64,000 nucleotides of DNA from an uncultured Gammaproteobacteria bacterium (lineage in GTDB: Bacteria; Pseudomonadota; Gammaproteobacteria; Eutrophobiales; Eutrophobiaceae): assembly GCA_951812995.1 (NCBI GenBank), contig CATOTD010000004.1, positions 1 to 64,000 on the forward strand, written 5' to 3'. This document shows, piece after piece, positions 9,192-18,577 of this stretch; the first letter of the stretch is position 1; each line of letters starts with the position of its first letter. The notes beneath the pieces are model-generated. The model worked only from the letters and a program-made list of their open reading frames with translations. It did no database searches and had not been told where the DNA came from. Both the position numbers and the translations under genes were made by a program.

Positions 9192-9959
9192 GTGCCGGGC
9201 AAAATTTTGCCGAAGGCATCTTCTTTTAATGCGAAAAACAAAATAATAGAAGTCTTTGAAAAAACGGTACAACCAGAATATAAATTTGTTTGTATAGGCT
9301 TAACTCAAGAGTCTCACGACTTTTCTTTACTGGTATTGAAACTTGCAACCAATATTGAAATTACTGATGCAACGATTGCAACCTTGCTGGAACACGCAAC
9401 CCGTTTAGCAAAAATCGTGTCCAGCGTGCGGCTGGCACGTTTGAAACTGCGCCATGTTCAATATGAAGAACGCGCAGTCATTGCCCGTGAACTACATGAC
9501 TCTCTGGCCCAATCCCTTTCATATTTGAAAATACAGACCAGTCGCTTGCAAAACATACTGACGAGTAGCGATATACAGACCTACAGTAAGTCAATGGAGA
9601 TTGATGCCATGACGCAGGACCTACGATCCAATCTAAATATTGCATACCGCCATCTGCGAGAATTTATTTCAACATTTCGATTGACTATGGGCGGGGGAAA
9701 TTTTTCTCAGGCCTTATCAGCTTCGGTAGAATAATTTTCAAAACGCAGTGGCATTGCATTTGATATTGATAACAGATTGCCAACCGATATACTGACCGTG
9801 ACCGAGGAAACCCAGCTACTACATATTGTGCGTGAGTCCCTGTCTAATATCGTGCGCCTTTCTCAGGTAAAATCATCTTTAATATCAATTTCTTACAACG
9901 AAAAAGGTCGAATAACCGTTGTCATAGAAGACGATGGTATTGGTATGCCCGATATCTAG
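9192..9959 (+). pseudogene. NarX/NarQ-like sensor histidine kinase remnant
   Basis: The HisKA_3 dimerisation and phosphoacceptor box reads EERAVIARELHDSLAQSLSYLKIQ, the pattern of NarX/NarQ-type nitrate/nitrite sensors; the His is the phosphorylation site. The ATPase N-box follows as HIVRESLSNIVRLSQ and the G1 box as VIEDDGIGMPD. The gene has three defects: the sensory and transmembrane N-terminus is missing, an in-frame ochre codon lies at 9732-9734 after SASVE, and the 3' end is cut off by the IS256-B copy at 9959. No partner response regulator is present. It suggests the ancestor sensed nitrate or nitrite, or a related signal. Confidence 0.82.
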
Positions 9960-11331
9960 AGCTATTGTCAAAAGTAGTGTCTGGCAAGTTAATCATGCGG
10001 CTGCCTTGTCGTCCTCAGTGACCTCGATTCCATCTTTAAGCTTCACGCCTTCAATCACCTTTGCCAAGTGTCTGAAGCCTCTCAATTTGCGCCAGGAATC
10101 TTCTGCGCATAATCCCATCTTGTAGATCATCGTCAGCATCGTATTCCGCGTGACACAACCTTTAGCCTGGCGTGTTCTATGCCGGATTGTCGCAAAGCTC
10201 GACGGGGTGACATTCGTTGTCCTGATATGGCTCCAGTGCTCTGCTGGAAAGTCATAAAATGCCAGCAACGCATCACGGTCTTTCGATAAGCATGCCACTG
10301 CCTTGGGATACTTTGCGCCGAAACGTTCCTCAAAGTCATCGAACACCTGCCCTGCGTCAACGCGGCCCTCTGCCATCCAGACCCTGCTTTGCTTTCTCCT
10401 GAACAGACTTGGGCAGATAGTTCAGCACATTGCCGGTCTTGTGCATCCAGCAACGTTGCACATCAGTCTCTGGATACACTGCCTCAAGGGCTGCCCAGAA
10501 ACCCAAAGCACCATCGCCAATGGCCAGCTTCGGGGCTGACCCAAGCCTCTTTGTTGCAACGACAACAACACTGCTCGCCAGCGCTGTTTCGATTCCCTGA
10601 CACCCTATTCAATCGACATAAAATGCTTCTGACCGCGACTGTTCACGCCGATGATGACCAGGCAACACAATCAACCATCGTCACCTCGAAGACCACTGTA
10701 GATGCCATCAGCCCAGATATAGACCCATTCATCAGACACGGAACGTGTACACCATTGCTTGTATGTAGCTTCCCATTGCCGTTTCAAACAACCCACGACA
10801 TTGGCCGACAGCCCTTTAGCCTCCAGTCCGACAATCGCTTCCAGTGCACTTTGCATCTGACCACTCGAAACACCTTTCAAATAAAGCCAGGGAATCGCCG
10901 CATCCAGGGTCGCTGTGCGCCGGATGTAGGGCGGTACAAGCAAAGATTGAAAGCTCGCCGACTCACCCTCACGGCTACGGATATTGGGCACCTCGACGCT
11001 GACCTTACCAACCCCGATGATGCTCTCTCGTTCTGGATGATGACCGCTACGGACAACGTGCTGGCGTCCGTCAGTCTTTTTTTGATCATCATACTGCGTC
11101 ATCAACTCATCTAGCTCTGCCTAGACCGCTTCGGTGATTAACTGCTTCGCACCAGATCTGAGTAACTCTGTCAGTGGATCAATGCCCTCTGGTGTACCCA
11201 GATCAATCACAGTATTGTTTGTCATGTGTGGCGTACTTCTCTTGTTACTTTCGATTGCTAGACAAAACCGATTTCAGCAAGGCACGCCGCATACTTCAAA
11301 TTCTTTCAGACACCAGATTCGGTTATAACTC
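9959..11331 (-). mobile_element. IS256-family element, IS256-B copy A (defective)
   Basis: The 5' end (at 11331) is GAGTTATAACCGAATC and the 3' end (at 9959) begins GAGCTATTGTCAAAAG; both continue to a shared GTGTCTG and are seen in the other IS256-B copies. The transposase reads on the minus strand from 11225 (MTNNTVIDLG) to 9993. It has an amber codon after TEA V early on, an opal after GDDG, an amber after FMSIE and further frame changes near 10380-10560. The catalytic Glu of the NVIESS stretch is changed (NVTPSS). The flanks show no target duplication, so a deletion probably accompanied or followed insertion into the kinase gene. Confidence 0.88.
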
Positions 11332-11731
11332 GCCGTAGGGGTTCATCCTGTTGCATAATAGGTCGATAATCAGGCTGTTTACCGTAAAAAATGCACACAT
11401 CCTCATGCTGTCGCAATGGCTGGCGGCGGGCGTTCAAAAAGTTGGTTGACTTACTTTATTATCCAAACAAATTTGTAACGAACCATGCTTCATTGCTCAG
11501 AATGAGTTTCGCGGTAAAAATACCCTGTGACGTAAGGGCTATAACGCCCCGTGGTTTGATGATGCGCTGATACTCTGCCCAAAGATCATCCAACGGAATA
11601 ACGCTGTCCCAATTGTTTTGTGTGATCCCATAAGGAAGATCACACAAAATCATCCCAATCGACTGATCGGGAATATCTTTCATGACTTCCAGGCAATCGC
11701 CTTGATAAATGTTGCCTCCAAGAAACTTCAT
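11332..11731 (-). pseudogene. DNA adenine/cytosine-N4 methyltransferase remnant
   Basis: The N-terminus reads GNIYQGDCLEVMKDIPD, then motif IV DLPYG at residues 31-35, then IIKPRGVIALTSQGIFT. Two consecutive ochre codons (11456-11461) interrupt it after TNLFG. The same frame then continues with clear family sequence, including STNFLNARRQPLRQHEDV and CIFYGKQPDYRPIMQQ, up to the IS256-B end at 11331, which removes the rest. About 133 codons remain. The start lies 6 bp after the ribbon-helix-helix gene. Such lone methyltransferases are common on phages and plasmids; this one is dead. Confidence 0.83.
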
Positions 11732-11737
11732 CAGACT

Positions 11738-11944
11738 CTACTTTCTTGTGGATGCCTTGGCAATCGGCTGAGATGAAGATGACTTGTGTTTTTTGGTGTA
11801 ATCAAGAATAGCCTGACGGCCTAGCCATGAAAACGAACGCTCCTCTTGGACATTCAATTCCGAAAGCTGCTGATATTCTTCAGGCTCAAGATTAACTATT
11901 ATGCGTTTTTTTATCTGACATAAGCGAATCCTCTCAGTGGTCAT
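11738..11944 (-). CDS. Ribbon-helix-helix (CopG-like) DNA-binding protein
   Basis: This 68-residue basic protein contains KKRIIVNLEPEEYQQLSELN, a beta-strand plus helix typical of the ribbon-helix-helix fold, and then WLGRQAILDYTKKHK. It is the first gene of a two-gene unit with the methyltransferase pseudogene. A perfect 7-bp-arm palindrome at 11944-11960 touches the start codon, as expected for an autorepressor operator. The C-terminal tail is Ser/Lys rich. It probably comes from a plasmid or prophage. The exact family cannot be fixed by eye. Confidence 0.65.
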   Translation of the reverse strand: MTTERIRLCQIKKRIIVNLEPEEYQQLSELNVQEERSFSWLGRQAILDYTKKHKSSSSQPIAKASTRK

Positions 11945-11960
11945 GATGCATAGTGCATCA
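11944..11960. promoter_or_regulatory. Palindromic operator candidate at the ribbon-helix-helix gene
   Basis: TGATGCA-TAG-TGCATCA is a perfect inverted repeat with 7-bp arms and a 3-bp centre. It begins at the first base of the start codon of the ribbon-helix-helix gene and extends upstream, a position that would let the small dimeric repressor block its own expression. Confidence 0.5.
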
Positions 11961-12060
11961 CTCTGAGTATTTATGCAAAAAACTAGGTAATATATTTTTG
12001 CTCATCATCCAGTTTGATCAAGCCGTCGTCAATTCCTTTTTGGCTCAGATTCATGCTTTT

Positions 12061-12366
12061 TTATTGCGTAAGATTTTCATAGGTCAATCGCTTACCAGTA
12101 ATATTAGCTATTAAACTGCATACCCGGTTAATGGTATCAATCCGGCAATTACCATCATTTAATCTAAAAACAAACTCATTGATATACCGATGACAATGCT
12201 TTTTACTCCAGTTATGATAAGTGCCATAGAACCCACGCTTTAATACAGCCCAGACGCTTTCAATGCTGTTTGTGTGGGCCATCCCGTTTACAAACTCCTT
12301 GGCACTATGATTGACCGTATCATGCTGATAAGCCCTCTCAAGAATCGATATATCCTTTATGGGCAT
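12061..12366 (-). pseudogene. IS1595-family transposase C-terminal fragment
   Basis: The remaining 101 residues contain MAHTNSIESVWAVLKRG and HRYINEFVFRLNDGN, the C-terminal part of the ISXO2-like transposase domain. It resembles but is clearly diverged from the transposase at 12831-13762, so it comes from a different IS1595 element. The N-terminal two thirds are missing, and the intact 8-bp target site of the neighbouring transposon (ATTAATTA) lies 4 bp upstream of its first codon. Confidence 0.85.
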
Positions 12367-12470
12367 CTCTATTAATTAGGGGATTATATACTTGACTCCA
12401 ACTTCACTACAAAATACAAACACAATGATTTGTTAGTTTTTTCAAGTAACAAGCTCACCATGCTCACCTG

Positions 12471-12790
12471 TTACCTTATGCAATTTTTCAATTGCACTCC
12501 ATTTTGGGTTAAACCATCTTTTCTTGTCTTTCGTTTGCACGCAACGACAATAAAAAGGTTTTTATCGGTTTTTTATCTTTGTTGAATACTGCAATATCAA
12601 GCGGATACTCTTTTTTGGTATCAGATGGCCTTACTTTTACACGCCACTGTGGTCGTGTTTGTAATTGTTCTTTGGGGTATCCGTAATCTTCGACAAGTGT
12701 TTCGGAAAAGACTTGTACTGCTTCTACTTCTTCTGGCGTAGCTTTTACTTCTTCACCACTTATATAGTCTTTGATGTAACCTGCTCTCAT
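12471..12790 (-). pseudogene. HsdR_N-type restriction domain fragment carried inside the IS1595 transposon
   Basis: MRAGYIKDYISGEEVKATPE and VFSETLVEDYGYPKEQLQ match the N-terminal domain found in type I restriction R subunits and in fused N-6 methylases (HSDR_N). The nuclease core shows YPLDIAVF, supplying the catalytic Asp. A one-base frameshift near 12557 then breaks the gene; in the restored frame the next core strand reads FIVVACKRKTRKDG, where the family has E-x-K and this has A-x-K. The frame ends at an ochre codon at 12471-12473, so at most about 105 residues remain. It is most likely a degraded passenger of the transposon. Confidence 0.72.
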
Positions 12791-12830
12791 TATCGTCCTG
12801 TATATCCGCATTCTATTTCCATTGCTTTGC

Positions 12831-13762
12831 TCATGCTAGCACCTCGCGATAGGTAATCCGTTTACCTATCGCGTTGCTTATAAGTGATTCTATACGTTGA
12901 TTGGTTGGTAACTTACATGGTCCGTTATTCAGTCTAAAAGTCACTTCGTTCACATAGCGATGTAAGTGTTTAGTGCTGGCATGAGGCCATACCCCATACA
13001 GACCGCGTTTGAGTAAAGCCCAGACACTTTCAATGCTATTGGTATGAATGTTGTTTGAACCCACATATTCTCCCGCACTATGGGTTACCGTACCATGCTG
13101 ATAAGCAGACTGTAAATGCTGATATGACCTGTGTTCATCTGTGTAAATGGTGGCACCATATTCCACTGAACAGCCAATCTCTTTGTGCAGGGTCGGTATA
13201 TCAGTTGATGGGATAGGCTTAGCCCTTGTGCGGCCACCGCGCTCACGCATTCCGACCACTACCTGCTTGCCAGCTACGCCACGGCCTGCGCGGGCTTTCT
13301 TGTGTTTGTGTTTGTTATGTTCCTTCCCACCGATATAGGTCTCATCGATCTCAACAATGCCAGAAAGTAAATTATCTGTATTATTATCACAGGTTTCACG
13401 AATGCGGGCCTGCATAAACCAGGCGGTCTTTTGAGTTACTCCGATTTGTTTAGATAACTGCAAGCTAGATATGCCCTTGCGCGAGGTGACAGTTAAGTAA
13501 ATAGCATATAGCCATTTATGTAGTGGTACATGAGAACGTTCAAAGATAGTGCCGGTTCTCACTGTAAACTCACTCTTGCAGTCCCGGCATAAGTAATATC
13601 CTGTCCGCTTTCCTTTGCGCGGGGTAATACGCTTAAATTCCCCACAATGAGGACAGGATATGTAATCTCCCCAGCGCGTTGTCCCTCAAAATACAATCTA
13701 GCGGCTTCAGCATCCGGAAACTGGCGAAATAACTCAAATGTGGATATGGTATTGTCTTTCAT
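12831..13762 (-). pseudogene. IS1595-family transposase, one frameshift
   Basis: It starts at 13762 with MKDNTISTFELFRQFPDAEA. After a one-base shift near 13685 the reading continues GDYISCPHCGEFKRITPRKG and YYLCRDCKSEFTVRTGTIFE, the N-terminal zinc ribbon with two Cys pairs. The catalytic domain follows in the open frame 12831-13562: EIDETYIGGKEH (first Asp), IYTDEHRSYQ (second Asp) and HTNSIESVWALLKRGLYG (third acidic position). Everything except the frameshift looks intact, so loss of function is recent. Confidence 0.9.
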
Positions 13763-13847
13763 TGATGACCCTCCGTTTTATTGCATTTTTATGTTAGATT
13801 ATATGGGTTATTTATTGGAGTCAAGTATATAATTCCCATTAATTACG

Positions 13848-13885
13848 TTATTTGTTACAATGTTGATTATTTGTTACAATGTTGA
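13848..13885. repeat. Two perfect tandem copies of a 19-bp unit
   Basis: TTATTTGTTACAATGTTGA occurs twice head to tail (13848-13866 and 13867-13885), between the IS1595 transposon's target duplication and the IS5-gamma transposase gene. It may belong to the left end of the IS5-gamma element. Confidence 0.85.
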
Positions 13886-13913
13886 AGTTTCCAAACTGAC
13901 AAAGAAACTTCCA

Positions 13914-14820
13914 TGAGCAATGACATTTTCGGTTCTCTGTTTAATCTTCAAGACTATCGTCTCAAACAGTTGGGTAATCCTCTGCCTGAACTGGAAAAGA
14001 CGGTTGACTGGGGATCTTTTCGGTCGTTGTTGAACAAGGTTCATGAGAAACAACGTAAGCGTCAGGCGGGCAACGCCCAACAGACGTAGTGATGATGTTC
14101 AAGGGACTGCTTGTGCAAAATCTGTATGGTCTTAGCGATGCTCAGTTGGGATACCAAATCGAAGACCGTTGCAGTTTCCAGCAGTTTCTGGGTCTTGCTA
14201 GGCATCAACGAGTCCCTGATGCCAAAACCTGCTGGGCATTCAAGCATCGGTTAGCGGTGCTGGGTCTGATGGCATCGTTGTTTGAGCAGTTGTCGTTGAA
14301 CCAGGCGGCTTATATCGCTCGCAAGGATCAGATAGTTGCCTCCTCAATCATTCCGGCACTGTTGCCGCGTAACCTTCGGGAATACAATGCACGGATTAAG
14401 GCAGGCACTGTCCCGGCCCGCTGGACGAAGAAACATAGCTGCCGCCATTTTGCTTACAAGAACCACAGCCAGATAGACCATGACAACAAGTTGATTCGTG
14501 ACTATCAGGTCACTGATGCCAGCGTCCATGACGCGCAGGTTTTTGCCGACCTGCCAGATGACAGCAATACCAGTAAAGATGTCTGGGCTGACAGTGCCTA
14601 TCGGTCAGAGGAAAAAGTAGCGTTTCTCAAGGCGCAAGGTAAGCGCACGCGCTCCAAAGTTCGTAGTCGGGTCGAACCTGTGTTTGGAGCACAGCGCAAT
14701 TTACGCCGCAAAGCGGTTCCTTGCATTTGCATTACGCGCACAAGCATGCATATCGGTTTGATGAATCTAAGGTACAACATGAGGCGTTTATGCTTTCTGG
14801 AACGGGTCAGTGCGTCTTGA
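13914..14820 (+). pseudogene. IS5-family transposase, IS5-gamma (defective)
   Basis: The N-terminus at 13914 reads MSNDIFGSLFNLQDYRLKQL. After a one-base shift near 14080 the gene continues from MMFKGLLVQNLYGLSDAQLG to the end at 14820. DDE pieces are IVASSIIPA (normally D in this position), VWADSAYRSEEKV, and SRVEPVFGAQRNL, where the usual VEHVFG Glu is kept. The middle is shortened between ASSIIPA and RWTKKHSCRHFAYKN compared with typical relatives. The 3' end of the element was interrupted by IS5-alpha copy 2. I could not find matching terminal repeats by eye. Confidence 0.82.
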
Positions 14821-14879
14821 AAACGAAGTAAAGCCGAGAACAGGGCTGTACGGAGACTACCGGCTTTTTGGACCAAATT

Positions 14880-16178
14880 GGAGACCTCGAACAACGCTGA
14901 TTCTGGATGGGTTTTGACGCGAGCACCAGTCGTTGTCACCCGCATAGCGGGTGTGAAGGTCAAGGTCGGTGGTATTTGAGGCTGTGTTGCGCTGTTTGGG
15001 TCTGCCAGGGCGGGTATTTCCGGAATTTGGGCGGAGTCAGGCTGTGGCCTGTCGTCGCTCGTGGAAGATGAGACGGCGGAAGTTGTAGCTCAGGTTGGCC
15101 ATGGTCATGCGGGCCTTCGCACGGGTTTGGCCGATTGAGCGGATGGTCAGAGCCATGGGCCCTTTCTCGTAGCCGAACACAGGCGCGGATGGCGGAGCGT
15201 GTCGCGTTGCCCCGACGAATATGCCTGGCCATGGGTTTGCCGCGTGGCTTCTTGCGATGGATATGTGAGCGGTACCCTTGCGCTTTGAGCCAGTCTTCGT
15301 TCTTGGACGACCGATATCCAGTATCGGCCCAAACCGCCTTCGAGCTGTTTGTCTCGTCCAGAACCGAGGAGAGTTCATGCCCGTCGTAGCGAGCCGCATT
15401 CGTGCCAGTCTCACCCCGGATGAAGCGCCATTTGCGGTCAATGGACACGTGGTTCTTGTACCCAAAGTGCGGAACCGAAATATCGACAAGGCCAGTATCC
15501 TCCTCACCCTCCTTGGTCGTCTTGGCCTTTGAATACTTGACCGTCCAACGCGCATCGGTGTCTTTCTGCGCTGCCTTGGACAGATCATCGGGCCAGATGT
15601 CAGATGCGGCCTCACCTGCCTTGGCGCGCGCTTTCTCTTCTTTCGTCATCCGCTGGCGCGGGGCAAAGACCAACGTGGCATCCACAATCTGACCGCCGGT
15701 GGGTTTGTATCCCCGCGCGCAGAGCTGAGCTTCAAACGCGGCAAACAGGGCCTTGAAGACACCCGCCTAGGTCAGCTTCTCTCTGAAAAGCCAGATCGTC
15801 TTCTGATCAGGTGTCGGCTCCCCGATTTGAAATCCCAGGAACCGCAACCAACTGAAACGGTCACGAATGAGAAACTCCATCCGCTCATCGCTCAGATTGT
15901 GCATCGAGGCCAAGACCAGCACCTTGAACATCACAACGGCATCATAGGGCGGGCGACCACCTTTGGGACGTTCCCCATAATCAAGCGCTTCAACAAGAAC
16001 TGGGCGAAACACTTCGAAATCAACGTGCCGCTCCAAAACCTCAAGCGGATCTCCCATCGCCGAAAGCCGCGCCAAATGATCCGTCAAATCAAACAATCCA
16101 GGTGCGTGCATAAACAAAATCCTCCCACATCAAGTGAATCAGACCGTACCACAAAATGCACGGTTTTTAGAGGCTTCC
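14880..16178 (-). mobile_element. IS5-family element, IS5-alpha copy 2 (defective)
   Basis: The boundaries are set by the terminal repeats GGAGACCTCGAAC and GGAAGCCTCTAAA (reversed) and by the 4-bp target duplication AATT on both sides (14876-14879, 16179-16182). The transposase (start 16117, end about 15037) has the same amber codon after REKLT (15767-15769) and the same 11-bp deletion after AIRAC as copy 1, but keeps the 14-residue segment SKNEDWLKAQG… that copy 1 lacks. It is inserted into the tail of the IS5-gamma element. Confidence 0.92.
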
Positions 16179-16250
16179 AATTGGTTTTTTTAACCTCTCT
16201 GAGCCAATAAACTGGAAAGTGATTGCATTAATAGAGGTTCCCTCTCCTCC

Positions 16251-16478
16251 TTAGAGTATCCGATACTCACGCAGATGCCGATTATTCTCAAGCGCAAGGC
16301 TCCGATCTGTATCCAAATCAACTTCACTCTCATGGTATGTGACTACCCACCTGCTTAAGCGCAACAGCCCAACACCCAAATCTTCCGCAACCTGACGACG
16401 CGACAAACCGCTCGTCAAAGCAATGCGTACCGCATCCTGACGAAACTCGTCCGTCCTTACTGTTCTTACTGTACCCAT
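16251..16478 (-). pseudogene. IS3-type OrfA remnant, copy 1
   Basis: MGTVRTVRTDEFRQDAVRIA and GLSRRQVAEDLGVGLLRLSR form a helix-turn-helix transposase N-terminus. It ends early at REYRIL by a one-base difference from the copy at 59772, which continues REEREILKKG. No OrfB follows. The upstream 60 bp (inverse of 16479-16535) are nearly identical to those before the second copy, including TCACGGTTTAATGCCGCACG. Confidence 0.75.
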
Positions 16479-16539
16479 AACTCTATCTCCTTTACTGCAC
16501 GTTATACTCTATTCCGTGCGGCATTAAACCGTGACGGGT

Positions 16540-16600
16540 CCAGCCTGACCCGACCACCCCAACCCAAGCTCAACCCACGTCCAGTCAGGCCTGGCCCACG
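16540..16600. repeat. C-rich degenerate pentamer tract, copy 1
   Basis: The plus strand is dominated by CCC or CC groups spaced about five bases apart (CGACC, ACCCC, AACCC, CAACC, CCAGT, CAGGC). The minus strand therefore has at least four runs of three or more G within about 35 bases, a G-quadruplex-prone pattern. A similar tract of the same strand sense at 59592-59671 accompanies the second IS3-type OrfA, which lies in the opposite orientation. Confidence 0.6.
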
Positions 16601-16713
16601 GCGGGCATCCAGAAACTAAACCATTGCCGGGGTAAAAAATCTCCAAATGCGGTGTTTTGTCAAAGGTTGCAGACGACCTGATTTGTCTCGCAGGCTTAAA
16701 ATATGACAGAGTA

Positions 16714-16742
16714 TTGACAGCAAGCGGTGATTGCCCGAGAAT
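16714..16742 (+). promoter_or_regulatory. Promoter of the tRNA-tufA operon
   Basis: TTGACA at 16714-16719 (perfect -35) is followed by a 17-bp spacer and GAGAAT at 16737-16742 (-10, 4 of 6). The first tRNA begins 15 bp further on, as expected for a stable-RNA promoter. Confidence 0.65.
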
Positions 16743-16757
16743 GTTCGGCTGATTTTT

Positions 16758-16842
16758 GGAGGGGTACTCAAGCGGTCAACGAGAGCAGACTGTAAATCTG
16801 TTGGCTCAGCCTTCGTAGGTTCGAATCCTACCCCCTCCACCA
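16758..16842 (+). tRNA. tRNA-Tyr (GTA)
   Basis: This is an 85-nt tRNA with a long variable arm, as expected for bacterial tRNA-Tyr. The acceptor stem GGAGGGG pairs with CCCCTCC, the anticodon GTA is at 16792-16794, the T-loop contains GTTCGAATC, and CCA is encoded at 16840-16842. It is the first gene of the tRNA-tufA operon. Confidence 0.96.
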
Positions 16843-16978
16843 GAGTGAAATAGCGGGGCAAAATACAGCAAGTGTAGTAGATTTTTAGCGCAATGATATT
16901 AAGGCATCGGACTGATTGGAAAAATGATATGGCAGTATCTACATTGAATGTTGATGGGGATAGCGGGATATGATCCAG

Positions 16979-17052
16979 GCGGGTGTAGTTCAATGGTAGA
17001 ACGTCAGCCTTCCAAGCTGAACATGTGGGTTCGATTCCCATCACCCGCTCCA
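16979..17052 (+). tRNA. tRNA-Gly (TCC)
   Basis: This is a 74-nt cloverleaf with acceptor stem GCGGGTG/CACCCGC, anticodon TCC at 17011-17013, T-loop GTTCGATTC and encoded CCA at 17050-17052. It reads GGA and GGG glycine codons. Confidence 0.96.
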
Positions 17053-17113
17053 ATAGTAAGTATCGTTCAATAGTATCGATATTTTGAATTAGGTAGCTAG
17101 CACTGATTTTATT

Positions 17114-17189
<76 letters not shown>

Positions 17190-17233
17190 CGATTAGCATT
17201 TTTATTACTAACAAACGAAAGAGGTACTGAGTT

Positions 17234-18424
17234 GTGTCGAAGGAGAAGTTTGAGCGTACGAAGCCGCATGTAAATGTTGGCACGATAGGCCATGTTGACC
17301 ATGGCAAGACGACGTTGACGGCGGCTATTACGAAGAACATGGCGGAGCATCATGGTGGTGAGTTTAAGGCCTACGACCAGATTGATAATGCGCCGGAGGA
17401 GCGCGAGCGTGGTATTACGATTGCGACGGCGCATGTAGAGTATGAGAGTGATGCGCGGCATTATGCACACGTTGATTGTCCGGGTCATGCGGATTATGTG
17501 AAGAACATGATCACCGGTGCGGCGCAGATGGATGGTGCGATACTGGTGTGCAGTGCGGCGGACGGTCCGATGCCGCAGACGCGGGAACATATATTATTGG
17601 CGCGTCAAGTGGGTGTGCCCTATATAGTGGTTTACTTGAACAAGGCAGACCAGGTTGATGATGCTGAGTTATTGGATTTGGTGGAGCTTGAGGTGCGTGA
17701 GTTGTTGAGCGAGTATAATTTCCCGGGCGATGACACGCCGATAGTGACGGGTTCGGCGTTAAAGGCCTTGGAAGGTGACACCAGTGATATAGGCATACCG
17801 TCTATTGTGCGGTTGGTTGCAGCGATGGATGCCCACATACCGATTCCGGAGCGTCCGGTTGACCTACCATTTTTGTTGCCGATTGAAGATGTGTTTTCTA
17901 TTTCGGGTCGCGGCACGGTGGTCACAGGTCGTGTTGAGCGGGGTATTGTGAAGGTCGGGGAAGAGGTTGAGATTGTAGGTATTCGGGAGACGCAGAAGAC
18001 GACCTGTACGGGCGTTGAGATGTTTCGTAAGTTGTTAGACCAGGGACAGGCGGGGGACAATGTCGGTGTATTGTTGCGTGGTACGAAGCGCGAAGAGGTG
18101 GAGCGTGGACAGATTTTGTGTCAGCCGGGTTCGGTGAGTCCGCACACGCATTTTGAGACCGAGATATACGTATTGAGTAAAGATGAGGGTGGTCGTCATA
18201 CGCCGTTTTTCAACAACTACCGTCCTCAGTTTTACTTTCGCACGACCGATGTAACGGGGGCGATGGAGTTACCTGCGGGCACCGAGATGGTCATGCCGGG
18301 GGACAATATCAAGGTGACGGTGAAGTTAATCAATCCGATTGCGATGGAAGAAGGTTTACGTTTTGCCATACGCGAGGGCGGGCGTACCGTCGGTGCGGGT
18401 GTCGTCTCTAAAATAATAGAGTAA
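17234..18424 (+). CDS. tufA: Elongation factor Tu, copy 1
   Basis: This 396-residue protein delivers aminoacyl-tRNA to the ribosome using GTP. Motifs are GHVDHGKT (residues 19-26), the switch region [21 protein letters not shown] and SALKALEG. The GTG start is preceded by GAAAGAGG. The protein is identical to the copy at 33924, and a block of 1226 bp (17200-18425) differs from its partner by one silent base at 17596, so the two copies are homogenised by gene conversion. Codon use is odd: ACG, GCG and TTG dominate, unlike the A/T-leaning ribosomal protein genes around it. Confidence 0.98.
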   Translation: MSKEKFERTKPHVNVGTIGHVDHGKTTLTAAITKNMAEHHGGEFKAYDQIDNAPEERERGITIATAHVEYESDARHYAHVDCPGHADYVKNMITGAAQMDGAILVCSAADGPMPQTREHILLARQVGVPYIVVYLNKADQVDDAELLDLVELEVRELLSEYNFPGDDTPIVTGSALKALEGDTSDIGIPSIVRLVAAMDAHIPIPERPVDLPFLLPIEDVFSISGRGTVVTGRVERGIVKVGEEVEIVGIRETQKTTCTGVEMFRKLLDQGQAGDNVGVLLRGTKREEVERGQILCQPGSVSPHTHFETEIYVLSKDEGGRHTPFFNNYRPQFYFRTTDVTGAMELPAGTEMVMPGDNIKVTVKLINPIAMEEGLRFAIREGGRTVGAGVVSKIIE

Positions 18425-18456
18425 AAAAACAGGCTAATTATTTTGCATGAAAAAAT

Positions 18457-18532
18457 AGGCCAGTAGCTCAATTGGCAGAGCGGCGGTCTCCAAAACCGCA
18501 GGTTGGGGGTTCGATTCCCTCCTGGCCTGCCA
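18457..18532 (+). tRNA. tRNA-Trp (CCA)
   Basis: This is a 76-nt cloverleaf with acceptor stem AGGCCAG/CTGGCCT, anticodon CCA at 18490-18492 in the loop CTCCAAA, T-loop GTTCGATTC and encoded CCA end. It sits between tufA and secE, as in many gammaproteobacteria. Confidence 0.96.
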
Positions 18533-18577
18533 GGATAGTAATTGCGTTGGTTCAAGATTAAATGTAATAAACAATTC

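Larger units (their letters stand above)
12379..13837 (-). mobile_element. IS1595-type transposon with a passenger gene fragment
   Basis: Terminal inverted repeats match at 22 of 23 positions: GGGGATTATATACTTGACTC inward from 12379 and GGGAATTATATACTTGACTC inward from 13837. Both ends are flanked by the same 8-bp ATTAATTA (12371-12378 and 13838-13845), the target duplication length of this family, which proves the boundaries. Inside, on the minus strand, are a transposase (12831-13762, one frameshift) and, 3' of it, an HsdR_N-type gene fragment (12471-12790) plus about 90 bp without genes. The element is 1459 bp long. Confidence 0.92.

Noticed and set aside
12061..13837. The two IS1595 transposase pieces as one interrupted gene
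   Set aside because: Their C-terminal regions overlap in content and differ in sequence, and the transposon has its own complete ends and target duplication.
13848..13885. Tandem 19-bp repeats as a CRISPR array
   Set aside because: Only two units with no spacers and no cas genes nearby.
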